A DNA stretch of 64,000 bases from JACMQX01 sp040385105 (GTDB taxonomy: Bacteria > Pseudomonadota > Gammaproteobacteria > Burkholderiales > Burkholderiaceae_C). Positions 42,882 to 52,003 of this stretch are shown in pieces (the stretch's first letter is position 1; each line of letters starts with the position of its first letter). Under the pieces are notes generated by a model. The model made no database searches. It was given only the letters and a program-made list of their open reading frames with translations, and had not been told where the DNA came from. A program made the translations under genes and the position numbers. The stretch is taken from assembly GCA_040385105.1 (NCBI GenBank), contig JAZKHY010000008.1, positions 1 to 64,000 on the forward strand. The letters run 5' to 3'.

Positions 42882-43748
42882 TCAGTGTTTGAGTATGGCC
42901 GTGCCGTTGTCCAGGACGCGTGCATTGCGCGAGCGGACCCAGCCGCAGAAGCTGACGGCCTGCGCATCACGCCAGATATCCAGCGATATGGTGTCGCCGG
43001 GGTAGACCGGCGCCGTGAAGCGCGCGCCCATGGCAGCCAGCCGTCCGGGCTGGTAGTCGCACAGCGCGGCCAGCAGCGCATGGCCGGCCACACCCAGCGT
43101 GGCCAGGCCGTGCAGGATGGGCCGTTCGAAGCCGGCCGCGCGGGCCGTGGCCGGGTCGGCATGCAGGGGGTGCAGGTCGCCGTTCAGCCGGTAGAGCAGC
43201 GCGGCCTGGGTGGATGTGGCCATGTCGATGCTGATGTCGGGCGTGCGCGCGGGGACGGCCGCAGGCGGTGCAGGCTGGTCACCCGCACTGCCGCAGCCGC
43301 CGTCGTTGCGGCAGAAGAGGGTCGAGAAGACGGTTGCCACCGGCGCACCCGCGGCTGCGTCGGCAATCTCGCGCGACAGGTGAACCAGCGCGCCGCGCCC
43401 CGGCCCCTTGTCGGACACGCCGGTGATACGGTTGTGCGCGGCCAGGGGCGTTTCAAGCGGTATCGGCGCGTGCAGCACCACACGCTGGCCGCCGTTGACG
43501 ACGGCCGCGCTGTCGATGCCGGTGGCCGGGTCCATGAACCACAGGCCGGGCCAGCCGGTGGCGAATGCCATTGACGGCAGCACCAGTGGTCCGCCGCCCA
43601 GCTCATGGGCAAAGCGCAGCTGCCCTTCATGCTGCGGGTCCGTACCGAGCCCCAGGCTCAGCGCGTACAGCGCCGCATCGCGCCGGCCCAGGGAGAAGGC
43701 TTGCGGAGCAAAGGGCCGGTCCAGCAACCGGTGGGGGTCCAGGGGCAT
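42882..43748 (-). CDS. MaoC-family (R)-specific enoyl-CoA hydratase, double hot-dog
   Basis: A 288-residue protein with two hot-dog domains. The C-terminal one carries the hydratase-2 motif DLHPLHADPATARAAGF followed by RPILHGL, as in peroxisomal MFE-2 hydratase 2. The N-terminal one is degenerate. It should hydrate an enoyl-CoA to an (R)-3-hydroxyacyl-CoA, the substrate needed by the thiolase-like/DUF35 pair downstream. The ATG at 43748 was chosen because the domain starts soon after it. It lies 23 bases after the peptide-type receptor gene. Confidence 0.85.
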   Translation of the reverse strand: MPLDPHRLLDRPFAPQAFSLGRRDAALYALSLGLGTDPQHEGQLRFAHELGGGPLVLPSMAFATGWPGLWFMDPATGIDSAAVVNGGQRVVLHAPIPLETPLAAHNRITGVSDKGPGRGALVHLSREIADAAAGAPVATVFSTLFCRNDGGCGSAGDQPAPPAAVPARTPDISIDMATSTQAALLYRLNGDLHPLHADPATARAAGFERPILHGLATLGVAGHALLAALCDYQPGRLAAMGARFTAPVYPGDTISLDIWRDAQAVSFCGWVRSRNARVLDNGTAILKH

Positions 43749-43771
43749 CTGCGCGGCGCTCCGGTGTGGCT

Positions 43772-45307
43772 TTACTTCTTCTCGATGTTCCAGAGGATGG
43801 GCCAGGAGACGGCGGGCGTGGGCTTCCAGTTGACGGTGCTGCGCGCCGCGTAGATCGACTGCACCGACCACAGCGGCATGAAGATGGCGTCGTCATGGAT
43901 CTTCCTGAACAGCGTCGAGACGTAGGCCTGGCGCTCCTTGGTGGACGAGAAGTCGTTCATCTTGAGCAGCATCTTGTCCATCTCCGGGTCTGAATAGAAG
44001 GAGTTGGCGCCGTCGGTCACCGCAAACTTGAGCAGCCGGCCGGACGGGTCGTTGTTGTAGTCGGTATTGCCCACGAACACCATGTCCACCGCCGGGTCCT
44101 TCTTCTTGGGCGTCACGACGCCCAGCCAGGCGCCGTATTCCATGATGACGAGATTGGTCTTGACGCCGATCTGCGCCAGGTCGAATGCAATGCCTTCCAC
44201 CGTCTGCTTGCTGGCCGCATAGCGGCCCTCGGCCACACCGACGAGCCTGAGCGGGCGGTTGAAGTCAAACCCCGCCTTGACCAGCATGTCCTTCGCCTTC
44301 TTCGGGTCGTAGAAGTACGGGTTGACCTGGCCCTCGCAGCCGATCACGCCGGGGTTGCAGAAGAGTTCCTGTGGCGTGGCAAAGCTCAGCAGCAGGCTGC
44401 GCGACAGGGCGTTCTTGTTGACCGCCATGTTGAGGGCCTGGCGCACTTCCTTCTTGGCCAGGTCCGGGTTGTTGCCGCGGGAGTTGATCGACACGAACAG
44501 GTTGTTGTAGCTTGGCGCGGCAATGATCTTCACGTTCGGGTCGCGGCGCAGCGGCGCGGCAATGGCCGGCGGCACGTTGATGACAAGGTCTGCCTCGCCG
44601 GTCTGGATCTGCGCGATGCGGGCCAGGTCGTCCGGCACGATCTTGATGGTCACGTCGCCGACCTTGGGCACGCGGCCCCAGTGGCCGTCAAAGCCCTTGA
44701 GCTTGATGTATTCCTTGACCTTGCGCTCGACGAACATGAAAGGCCCGGTGCCCACAGGCTGGCGGGCATAGGCTTCACGGCCTACCTTGGCATGGTGGTT
44801 CTTCGGCACGATCAGCCAGTAGGTGTCCATGTTCTCCAGCATGCTGGCATCGCGCTTCTTGAGCTTGATGCGCACCTGGTGGGGGTCGACGATCTCGATG
44901 TCGGCAATGTTGTCGGCCAGCACGTTGGCGCGCGGGTTCCTGGACGCCGGGTCCACCGAATGCTGCCAGCTGAAGCGCACGTCTTCAGCGGTGAACGGGT
45001 CGCCGTTGTGGAACTTCACGTTCTTGCGCAGCTTGAAGGTGTAGACCAGGCCGTCGGGGCTCACCGTCATGCTCTCGGCCAGCGTCGGCACGAGCTTGCC
45101 GGTTTCGTCATGGCCGTAGAGGCTTTCAAACACGTTGGAGAAAAACAGGTAGTCGTTGCCGGACGTGACCTTGGTCGGGTCCAGCGTGACGATGTCGGCG
45201 CCGGTGGCAGCCGTGAGCGGCGGTTTGGTCTGGGCGTGGGCGCCATGCAGCGCCGTCGAGGCCAGGACGGCCAGCGCGAGCGCCAGCCGGGCAAATTTTC
45301 GGTTCAT
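43772..45307 (-). CDS. Peptide/nickel-type ABC transporter substrate-binding protein
   Basis: A 511-residue periplasmic receptor of the DppA/OppA family. A signal peptide ends near HAQ (residue 26). The family opening LTAATGADIVTLDPTKVTSGNDYLFFSNVFESL is clear, and KNVKFHNGDPFTAEDVRFSW occurs near residue 95. The ATG at 45307 is preceded by AGGAGACGAC. Its stop is 23 bases from the MaoC start. With the two ATPases and two permeases it forms a full importer. Given the catabolic neighbours the ligand may be an aromatic or hydrophobic acid rather than a peptide. Confidence 0.92.
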   Translation of the reverse strand: MNRKFARLALALAVLASTALHGAHAQTKPPLTAATGADIVTLDPTKVTSGNDYLFFSNVFESLYGHDETGKLVPTLAESMTVSPDGLVYTFKLRKNVKFHNGDPFTAEDVRFSWQHSVDPASRNPRANVLADNIADIEIVDPHQVRIKLKKRDASMLENMDTYWLIVPKNHHAKVGREAYARQPVGTGPFMFVERKVKEYIKLKGFDGHWGRVPKVGDVTIKIVPDDLARIAQIQTGEADLVINVPPAIAAPLRRDPNVKIIAAPSYNNLFVSINSRGNNPDLAKKEVRQALNMAVNKNALSRSLLLSFATPQELFCNPGVIGCEGQVNPYFYDPKKAKDMLVKAGFDFNRPLRLVGVAEGRYAASKQTVEGIAFDLAQIGVKTNLVIMEYGAWLGVVTPKKKDPAVDMVFVGNTDYNNDPSGRLLKFAVTDGANSFYSDPEMDKMLLKMNDFSSTKERQAYVSTLFRKIHDDAIFMPLWSVQSIYAARSTVNWKPTPAVSWPILWNIEKK

Positions 45308-46341
45308 GTCGTCTCCTTCGGGGATGAATGGCCGGTGGATTCCGGCCGGTGGGTTTGCGGTGCATCACCGTTCGCTGCGATGTTTTCGTAGTAGTGGCAG
45401 GCGACAGCGTGTCCGGGCGAGTCGTGCCGCAGCGCCGGCACTTCCTCGATGCAGCGCTGGGTGGCATAGGGGCAGCGGGTGCGGAAGGTGCAGCCCGAGG
45501 GTGGGTCCAGCGGGTTGGGCAGCTCGCCGCCGAAGGACTCGCCGGGCGTCAGCGGCCGCGCGGCGGCAACGGCCACCAGGCGCCGTGTGTAGGGGTGCAG
45601 CGGCTTGCGGAACAGCCCGGAGGCCGGGCCGGTTTCCACCAGCCGGCCGAAGTACATCACGCCGACGCGGCTGGTCATGAAGCGCACGACCGCCAGGTCG
45701 TGGCCGATGAACAGGTAGGTCAGGCCGAGCTTCTGCTGCATGTCGCGCAGCAGGTTCAGGATCTGCGCCCGCACCGACACGTCCAGCGCCGACACCGGCT
45801 CGTCCAGCACCAGCACCCGCGGGTTGACCGAGATGGCGCGGGCAATGGCAATGCGCTGGCGCTGGCCGCCGCTGAACTGGTGCGGATAGTCGTTGACAGC
45901 GGTGGAACGCAGCCCGACAAGCGCCAGTATCTCCTGCACCTTCTCTGCCGCCTCGGCGCGGCTGGTGCCGCCCTGGGCCAGCAGCGGCTCGGCAATGATG
46001 GAGCCCACACGCAGCCGCGGACTCAGCGCGCCATACGGGTCCTGCAGCACGGCCTGCACCGTGCGGCGGTAGGCGCGCTCCTGCGCCTTGTCCTGCTTCG
46101 TCAGGTCCTGGCCATCCACCTTCAGCTCGCCGCCGTTGGGCGACTCCAGCTTGAGCAGCATCTTGGCCACGGTTGTCTTGCCGCTGCCGGACTCGCCGAC
46201 AAGGCCGAAGCTGTCGCCCGGCGCGACGGAGAACGACACGTCGTCCACTGCCGTGACGCGGCGGCGCGCCTCGAACAGGCCGCTGCGCTTGAGCTCGTAG
46301 GTCTTGGTGAGGTGGACGGCGTCCACCATGGGCTGGGTCAT
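45304..46341 (-). CDS. Oligopeptide-type ABC transporter ATPase (DppF/OppF-like)
   Basis: A 345-residue ATPase. Walker A is GESGSGKTT near residue 52, the signature is FSGGQRQRIAIARA near 160, and Walker B is VLVLDEPVSALD. The C-terminal oligo_HPY region GCTFRTRCPYATQRC is present with its Cys cluster, which in relatives can hold an Fe-S centre. It overlaps the receptor and the other ATPase gene by 4 bases each. Confidence 0.93.
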   Translation of the reverse strand: MTQPMVDAVHLTKTYELKRSGLFEARRRVTAVDDVSFSVAPGDSFGLVGESGSGKTTVAKMLLKLESPNGGELKVDGQDLTKQDKAQERAYRRTVQAVLQDPYGALSPRLRVGSIIAEPLLAQGGTSRAEAAEKVQEILALVGLRSTAVNDYPHQFSGGQRQRIAIARAISVNPRVLVLDEPVSALDVSVRAQILNLLRDMQQKLGLTYLFIGHDLAVVRFMTSRVGVMYFGRLVETGPASGLFRKPLHPYTRRLVAVAAARPLTPGESFGGELPNPLDPPSGCTFRTRCPYATQRCIEEVPALRHDSPGHAVACHYYENIAANGDAPQTHRPESTGHSSPKETT

Positions 46342-47339
46342 GGCAGGGCGGCTTTCAGGTCGGGCGCTTCATGGCGCAGGCAGAAGACGCGGTGCGCCGG
46401 GTTGACCCGGGTCTCGGCCGGCTGGCGCGTGCGGCAGGCGTCCAGCACCTGTGTGCAGCGGTCGGCAAAGGCGCAGCCGGGGCCGAGGTCCGAGAGGCTG
46501 GGCACCTGGCCGGGAATGGATGACATCACGACCTCGTCATCTTCAATGTGCGGCAGCGAGGCCAGCAGCGCCTGGGTGTACGGATGCTTCGGCGCGCTGA
46601 ACACGTCGGCCGTCGGGCCTTCCTCGACGATGCGGCCGGCGTACATGATGATGGTGCGGTCTGTGATGCGGCGGATGGCGGCCAGGTCGTGCGTCACCAG
46701 CAGGAAGGCCGTGCCCAGCCTGTCGCGCAGTTCCCTGAACAGCAGCAGCACTTCTTCCTGGATGGTGGCGTCCAGCGCGGTGGTCGGCTCGTCGGCAATC
46801 AGCAGGCGCGGCGAGCAGGCCGTGGCCATGGCGATCAGCACCCGCTGCTTCATGCCGCCGCTCAGCTGGTGCGGGTATTGCGTCACACGCAGTTCGGGGG
46901 CGGTCAGGTGGACGCGCTTGAGCAGCTCGATGGCGCGGTCCAGCAGCTTGCCTGGCGGGCGCGGCTTCTGTTTTTGCAGCACCTCGACCATCTGGTCGCC
47001 GATGGTGAACAGCGGGTCCAGCGCCGTCATCGGGTTCTGCAGGATCATGGTGATTTCCTGCCCGCGCACCTCGCGCATCTGCGCCGCGCCCAGCTCCAGC
47101 AGCGACCGCCCGCCGAACATGATGCGGCCCGACACCTGCGCATTGGCCGGCAGCGAGCGGATGAGCGCGGTGCACAGCGTGGACTTGCCGCTGCCGGACT
47201 CGCCCGCCACACCGACGATGTCGCCGGCCTTCAGTGAAAAGCTGGCATGCGCCACCGCCAGCAGCGGTTTGCCGCCGCTGCCGTAATTGACGCTCACGTC
47301 CTCGACCTGCAGCAGGGCCGTGCCGCTGTCTGCGTTCAT
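46338..47339 (-). CDS. Oligopeptide-type ABC transporter ATPase (DppD/OppD-like)
   Basis: A 333-residue ATPase. Walker A is GESGSGKST near residue 45, the signature is LSGGMKQRVLIAMA, and Walker B is LLIADEPTTALD. The C-terminal GCAFADRCTQVLDACR block has the usual Cys set. It pairs with the ATPase gene that overlaps its end to form the heterodimeric motor, and overlaps the DppC-like permease by 4 bases. Confidence 0.93.
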   Translation of the reverse strand: MNADSGTALLQVEDVSVNYGSGGKPLLAVAHASFSLKAGDIVGVAGESGSGKSTLCTALIRSLPANAQVSGRIMFGGRSLLELGAAQMREVRGQEITMILQNPMTALDPLFTIGDQMVEVLQKQKPRPPGKLLDRAIELLKRVHLTAPELRVTQYPHQLSGGMKQRVLIAMATACSPRLLIADEPTTALDATIQEEVLLLFRELRDRLGTAFLLVTHDLAAIRRITDRTIIMYAGRIVEEGPTADVFSAPKHPYTQALLASLPHIEDDEVVMSSIPGQVPSLSDLGPGCAFADRCTQVLDACRTRQPAETRVNPAHRVFCLRHEAPDLKAALP

Positions 47340-48241
47340 AGCTGCCCCCGCGGGTCAAAGCGCAGCTTGAGCCAGTCGCCAATCGCGTTGAAGCTCATCA
47401 CCGCCAGCACGATGGTGATGCCGGGAAAGGCCATCAGCCACCAGGCAAAGCTCATCAGCGTCTTGCCGTCCGCCAGCATCAGGCCCCAGGACACATCGGG
47501 CGGCTGGATGCCCAGGCCGAGGAACGACAGCGACGCTTCAAGGATGATGGCGCGGCCGATGTCCAGCACTGCCAGCACAGCGATGGAGCTCATGGCATTG
47601 GGCAGGATGTGCACGAACGCGATGCGGGTCGGCCCCACACCGGCGATGCGCGCCAGCGTGACGAAGTCGCGTTCCTTGATGCTGATGACCTCGCTGCGCA
47701 CGAGGCGCGCATAGCGCGGCCAGTTGGTCAGGATCATCACCAGGATGATGTTGCCCACGCCGGAGCCGAGTGCCGAGATCAGCGCGAGCGCCAGCAGGAT
47801 GAAGGGCAGGGCCAGGAAGGCGTCCACCATCCGCATGATGGCTGCGCCGACCAGCCCGCCACGGTAGCCGGCGATGAGGCCGAGGAACACGCCGATGGAG
47901 CCGGCCACGAAGATGGCGGCGGCACCCGTCATCAGCGAGATGCGCGCGCCGCTGATGAGGCGGCTGAACAGGTCGCGCCCCAGCTGGTCAGTGCCCAGCA
48001 GGTGAGCCGTTGAACCCTCGGCCGACCAGAACGGCGGCAGCAGGCTGGCTGTGGTGTCCAGCTGGTCCCTGGCGTAGGGCGCGATGCTGTCGCCTGCCAG
48101 CGCCGCGACGAGCAGCAGGAGGGCGAACAGGAACGCGAGCAGCGGGAACCGCCCGGAGCCGCCACGGCCCAGAATTGAAGCGGAGATCCGGCGCAGCATG
48201 CCCGGCGCTGCGGCCGCCTTGTTTGATGGGATGGCGCTCAT
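47336..48241 (-). CDS. Oligopeptide-type ABC transporter permease (DppC/OppC-like)
   Basis: A 301-residue permease with an N-terminal hydrophobic helix near residues 33-48. The conserved periplasmic segment LLGTDQLGRDLFSRLISGARISL follows near residue 80, then five more helices. The coupling loop is in IAGVGPTRIAFVHILPNAM. It overlaps the genes on both sides by 4 bases. Confidence 0.93.
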   Translation of the reverse strand: MSAIPSNKAAAAPGMLRRISASILGRGGSGRFPLLAFLFALLLLVAALAGDSIAPYARDQLDTTASLLPPFWSAEGSTAHLLGTDQLGRDLFSRLISGARISLMTGAAAIFVAGSIGVFLGLIAGYRGGLVGAAIMRMVDAFLALPFILLALALISALGSGVGNIILVMILTNWPRYARLVRSEVISIKERDFVTLARIAGVGPTRIAFVHILPNAMSSIAVLAVLDIGRAIILEASLSFLGLGIQPPDVSWGLMLADGKTLMSFAWWLMAFPGITIVLAVMSFNAIGDWLKLRFDPRGQL

Positions 48242-49152
48242 GCCCTCACCCTCGGGTCCAGCACCAGGTACAGCATGTCCACCGCGAAGTTGATGATCAT
48301 GATCATCACGGCCGTAACCAGCACCGTGGCCTGGATCACGGGGTAGTCGCGCGTCAGGATGGCCTCCACGATGGTCTGGCCGATGCCTGGCCAGGCGAAC
48401 ACGCGTTCGGTCACGATGGCGCCGCCCAGCAGCAGGCCGAACTGCAGGCCCAGGTAGGTGACGATCGGCAGCGACGCATTGCGCAGCGCATGCTTGACGA
48501 TGATGCGCATTTCGGACAGGCCCAGCACCCGCTCCATGTGGACGAAGTCGCTCTTGAGCGCCTCCTGCATGTTGGCCGTGGTCAGCTTGAGGATGGAAGC
48601 CGAGGTGTAGAAGGCCAGCGTGACTGCCGGCAGCACATAGTTGGCAGCCGAGCCGTAGCCGGAGGAGGGCAACCAGCCGAGGTTGATGGCAAACACCAGG
48701 ATCAGCATCAGCCCCAGCCAGAAGCTTGGTATGGCCTGCCCGAAACTGGCATAGGTGTTGATGGCCCTGGATGCCCAGCTGTTCTGGTAGACCGCGCCCA
48801 GGATTCCAAGGGGCACGCCGGCCAGCACGGCGAAAAGCATGGCCAGCCCGGTGAGCTGCAGCGTGGGCCCGACGGCGTTCAGCACCAGCTTGATCGCCGG
48901 CTCCCGGTAACGGAACGAAATGCCGAAGTCGCCTGCCAGCACGTTGCGCAGGAAGATGCCGTACTGGATCGGCAGCGGCTGGTCCAGGCCGTACTGCTCG
49001 CGGAAGAAGGTGCGGTCGGCTTCAGTGGCCTCGGCAGGCACCACCAGCGGGGTCGGGTCGCCGGTCAGCCGCGCGAGGGCAAACACCATCAGCGTCACGA
49101 TGAACAGCACGATCAGCGTCTGGCCGATGCGCCGCAGCACGATCAGGCCCAT
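48238..49152 (-). CDS. Oligopeptide-type ABC transporter permease (DppB/OppB-like)
   Basis: A 304-residue permease and first gene of the importer operon. The opening GLIVLRRIGQTLIVLFIVTLMVFAL is the DppB N-terminal helix. DQPLPIQYGIFLRNVLAGDFG follows near residue 60, and the coupling loop is near VLGLSEMRIIVKHALRNASLP. The ATG at 49152 begins directly at the first helix; a longer frame upstream would add a Cys-rich tail without hydrophobic character. It is divergent from the acyl-CoA dehydrogenase at 49317. Confidence 0.92.
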   Translation of the reverse strand: MGLIVLRRIGQTLIVLFIVTLMVFALARLTGDPTPLVVPAEATEADRTFFREQYGLDQPLPIQYGIFLRNVLAGDFGISFRYREPAIKLVLNAVGPTLQLTGLAMLFAVLAGVPLGILGAVYQNSWASRAINTYASFGQAIPSFWLGLMLILVFAINLGWLPSSGYGSAANYVLPAVTLAFYTSASILKLTTANMQEALKSDFVHMERVLGLSEMRIIVKHALRNASLPIVTYLGLQFGLLLGGAIVTERVFAWPGIGQTIVEAILTRDYPVIQATVLVTAVMIMIINFAVDMLYLVLDPRVRA

Positions 49153-49222
49153 GGCGCACCCGGCCTTTCCGCGTGTTTGGCACCTGGGCAAGGCGCCTCG
49201 GGGCGCGGCTTCGAGTCCGGTT

Positions 49223-49250
49223 TTAAATAGATATCTGTGAAATAATTATT
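49223..49250. promoter_or_regulatory. AT-rich divergent promoter with 12-bp box and AATAATTATT palindrome
   Basis: The 12-mer TTAAATAGATAT (49223-49234) reappears in reverse complement at 54231-54242, in another divergent promoter. Right beside it is the 10-bp palindrome AATAATTATT (49241-49250). Both sit midway between the importer operon and the acyl-CoA dehydrogenase operon, and could be sites for one shared regulator. The shared box could still be chance in AT-rich DNA. Confidence 0.4.
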
Positions 49251-49316
49251 CATGTATGTGGATTATGGTAACCTATGGACCATGATGATGCAACGGTTCA
49301 AACACGGATAACCCGC

Positions 49317-50483
49317 ATGAGCGAAGTGCCAAACACCCCACCCAAAAGCCTCTGGCCGCCGCTGGCCGATCCCTCGTTCGTATTGCCCCTGCGGGAGTTC
49401 GTGCGCGGGCACATCACGCCTGCCGGCGACGCGATCGACCGCGACGACGTCTATCCGAAGGACATCGTCAAGGACCTGGCCCGCCAGGGTTTCAGCACCA
49501 TCACGCTGCCCAAGGTCTATGGCGGCGGCGAGCGCGACTTTTCCTGCGCTGTCGCGCTGTTCGAGGAAGTGGCGGTGGGCTCGGCGGCCGTGGGCGTCTC
49601 GCTGCTCACCAATTTCCAGGCGCAGACCATCATCCGGCTGTTCGGCAGCGAGAGCCTGAAGCAGCGCTACCTCACAGCGTTCTGCAAGGGTCTGCTGTCT
49701 TCCTATGCGCTGACCGAGTTCGCGCACGGCAGCGACATCCGCTCGCTGGACACCAAGGCGGTGCGGGACGGTGACGAATGGGTGATCACCGGCGAGAAGC
49801 ACTTCATCACCTCCGGTTCGGGCGCGGAATTCTTCGTGATACTGGCCGAGACGCCGGTGGGCGTGTCAGCCTTTGCGGTGCCGCGCGAGACGCCGAAGCT
49901 GTCCATCTACGAAGGCCACAACTCGGCGACCTTCGGGCTGCGCAACGGCCCGCACATGAACCTGCTGCTTGAAGGGGTGCGGGTGCCGTTTGACCACCTG
50001 ATCGGAACCGAAGGCAAGGGCGTGCGTCAGGCCGTGACGACGCTGGACTACTCGCGCACCCTGGCGGCCGCCATCAGCGTCGGCATTGCGCGTGCGGCGT
50101 TTGACGGCGCCTTTGAGCGCGTGGCCGGGCGTGTGGCGTTTGACCAGAAGGTGCTCGGCTTCCAGGGCATCCAGTGGTATCTGGCCGAGATGCTCTCGGA
50201 CATCGATGCGGCGCGGCTTTTGGTGTACCACGCCGCGAAGGCGCTGGACACGCATGACGACATCGACCGCTATGCCAGCGAAGCCAAGCTCCGGGCCGCC
50301 GAGATGGCGACACGCGTGGCTTCCACGGCAGTGCAGATCTGCGGCGCTTACGGCACCATGGTCAACTCGCCCTTCAACCGCTATTTCCGCGATGCCAAGA
50401 CCTATGAGATAGCCGGCGGCTCCAGCGAAATCCTGAAAAACACGATCGGCAAATTCCTGATGCGCCGTGCGGCGGCGTCATGA
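49317..50483 (+). CDS. Acyl-CoA dehydrogenase-family protein lacking the usual catalytic Glu
   Basis: A 388-residue flavoprotein. Recognisable blocks are SYALTEFAHGSDIRSLDTKAV near residue 130, RVAFDQKVLGFQGIQWYLAEML near 265, and the late DAKTYEIAGGSSEIL. Aligned with medium-chain enzymes, the catalytic Glu position reads Gly (IAGGSSEI), and the helix-G alternative reads Ser (LDYSRTLAAA). The nearest Glu is three residues earlier. It may use another base or perform a different reaction. ATG at 49317 was preferred over one at 49275. It overlaps the ligase gene by 4 bases. Confidence 0.88.
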   Translation: MSEVPNTPPKSLWPPLADPSFVLPLREFVRGHITPAGDAIDRDDVYPKDIVKDLARQGFSTITLPKVYGGGERDFSCAVALFEEVAVGSAAVGVSLLTNFQAQTIIRLFGSESLKQRYLTAFCKGLLSSYALTEFAHGSDIRSLDTKAVRDGDEWVITGEKHFITSGSGAEFFVILAETPVGVSAFAVPRETPKLSIYEGHNSATFGLRNGPHMNLLLEGVRVPFDHLIGTEGKGVRQAVTTLDYSRTLAAAISVGIARAAFDGAFERVAGRVAFDQKVLGFQGIQWYLAEMLSDIDAARLLVYHAAKALDTHDDIDRYASEAKLRAAEMATRVASTAVQICGAYGTMVNSPFNRYFRDAKTYEIAGGSSEILKNTIGKFLMRRAAAS

Positions 50484-52003
50484 TCGCCGGCCTGCTGGCG
50501 CTGCGCGCATCCGAAACGCCTGACAAGGTTTTCATCGTCACGCCTGAGGGCGACTACAGCTTCAGCCGCATTGACCTTGCCGCCAGGCGGCTGGCCGCGC
50601 GGCTGGCCTCCATGGGTGTGGGGGAGGGTGACCATGTGGCGTTGATCGCGGACAACTGCGCGGCATTCATCGTCGCCTGGTTTGGCATCAGCTACCGGGG
50701 TGCGGTCGCCGTCACGCTGAACAACCAGCTGGTGGCCGACGGCCTGCGCTATTCGCTGGACCAGTGCGATGCAAAGCTGCTGATTGCCGACCTCGCATGG
50801 GTGGATGCGCGTGCGCAGCACCTGGACGCACGGCAGGCCGCGATGCCGCGCATCGTGATCGGGAGCGATGCAGATTTTTTTGCAGGCCTGGACGGGCTGG
50901 AGCCCGCGGAGCCGGCGCACGTGGGCGCGGAGCGGCCCTGCAGCATCCTCTACACGTCAGGCACCACCGGCCTGCCCAAGGGTGTGGTCAACTGCCACAA
51001 CGCCTATGTGGCGGCCGGGGAGGCCACGGCGCGGGCGCTTCATATCACTGCGGCAGACCGCATCATGGTGTACCTGCCGCTGTTCCATGTGAACCCGCAG
51101 ATGTACGGCGTGATGTCGGCCCTGGTGACAGGCGCTGCCATCATCCTGCTCAAGCGCTTTTCCGCCGCCACCTTCTTTGACGATGCCATCCGCCACGGCG
51201 CCACAGGCTGCACCTTTGTCGGCACCGTGCTGTCCATCCTGGTGGGGCGGCACACCGCGGAGCGGCGTGACCACAACATGCGCTTCTGCTTTGGCGGCGG
51301 CGCGCCGCGCGAGGTGTGGAAGACTGTTGAATCGCGCTACGGCATCAAGGTGCATGAAGCCTATGGCATGACCGAGATCGGCGGCTGGAGCTCGGCCAAC
51401 ACGGTGGACGATTCGCGCTTCGGCTCCTGCGGCAAGCCGCGCGCCGACCTGGAGATCCGCATCTTCGACAAGGACGACAAGGAGGCCGCACCGGGCCAGC
51501 AGGGCGAGATCGTGGTGCGGCCAAGGGTACCGGACGTGATCTTGCTGGGCTACTACAAAAAGCCCGAGCAGATGCTGGAGGCCAGCCGCAACCTGTGGTT
51601 CCACACCGGCGACCTCGGCAGCCTTGATGCCGATGGCTACCTGTTCTATCACGGCCGGCTCAAGGAGCTGATACGCCGCAGTGGCGAGATGATCTCGCCG
51701 GTGGAGATAGAAACCTGCCTGCGCCGCATGCCGTCGGTGCGCGACTGTGCCGTGGTGGCCGTGCCGGATGCGATTGTGGGCGACGAGATCAAGGCGGTGC
51801 TGGTCTGCGAGGGTCCGGTGGAGCCCGCCGCCGTGCGCGCCTTCCTCAAAGACCTGCTACCGGCCTACATGCTGCCGCGCTATGTGGAGTTCCTGGATGC
51901 CATCCCGAAAACCGAAACCGAGAAGATCCAGCGCAACAAGCTGCAGTACCTGAACGACAGCGTGCATGACCTGAGCGCAAGGCGCGACAAGGCCGGCGCA
52001 TGA
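50480..52003 (+). CDS. AMP-dependent acyl-CoA synthetase/ligase
   Basis: A 507-residue ANL-superfamily enzyme that activates a carboxylic acid to its CoA ester via an acyl-AMP. Motifs are LYTSGTTGLPKGVV near residue 156, YGMTEIGGW near 295, FHTGDLGSLDADGYLFYHGRLKE near 375, and a late PKTETEKIQRNKL with the catalytic Lys. It overlaps the acyl-CoA dehydrogenase and the amidohydrolase genes by 4 bases each. The natural acid is probably the one imported by the divergent ABC transporter. Confidence 0.92.
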   Translation: MIAGLLALRASETPDKVFIVTPEGDYSFSRIDLAARRLAARLASMGVGEGDHVALIADNCAAFIVAWFGISYRGAVAVTLNNQLVADGLRYSLDQCDAKLLIADLAWVDARAQHLDARQAAMPRIVIGSDADFFAGLDGLEPAEPAHVGAERPCSILYTSGTTGLPKGVVNCHNAYVAAGEATARALHITAADRIMVYLPLFHVNPQMYGVMSALVTGAAIILLKRFSAATFFDDAIRHGATGCTFVGTVLSILVGRHTAERRDHNMRFCFGGGAPREVWKTVESRYGIKVHEAYGMTEIGGWSSANTVDDSRFGSCGKPRADLEIRIFDKDDKEAAPGQQGEIVVRPRVPDVILLGYYKKPEQMLEASRNLWFHTGDLGSLDADGYLFYHGRLKELIRRSGEMISPVEIETCLRRMPSVRDCAVVAVPDAIVGDEIKAVLVCEGPVEPAAVRAFLKDLLPAYMLPRYVEFLDAIPKTETEKIQRNKLQYLNDSVHDLSARRDKAGA

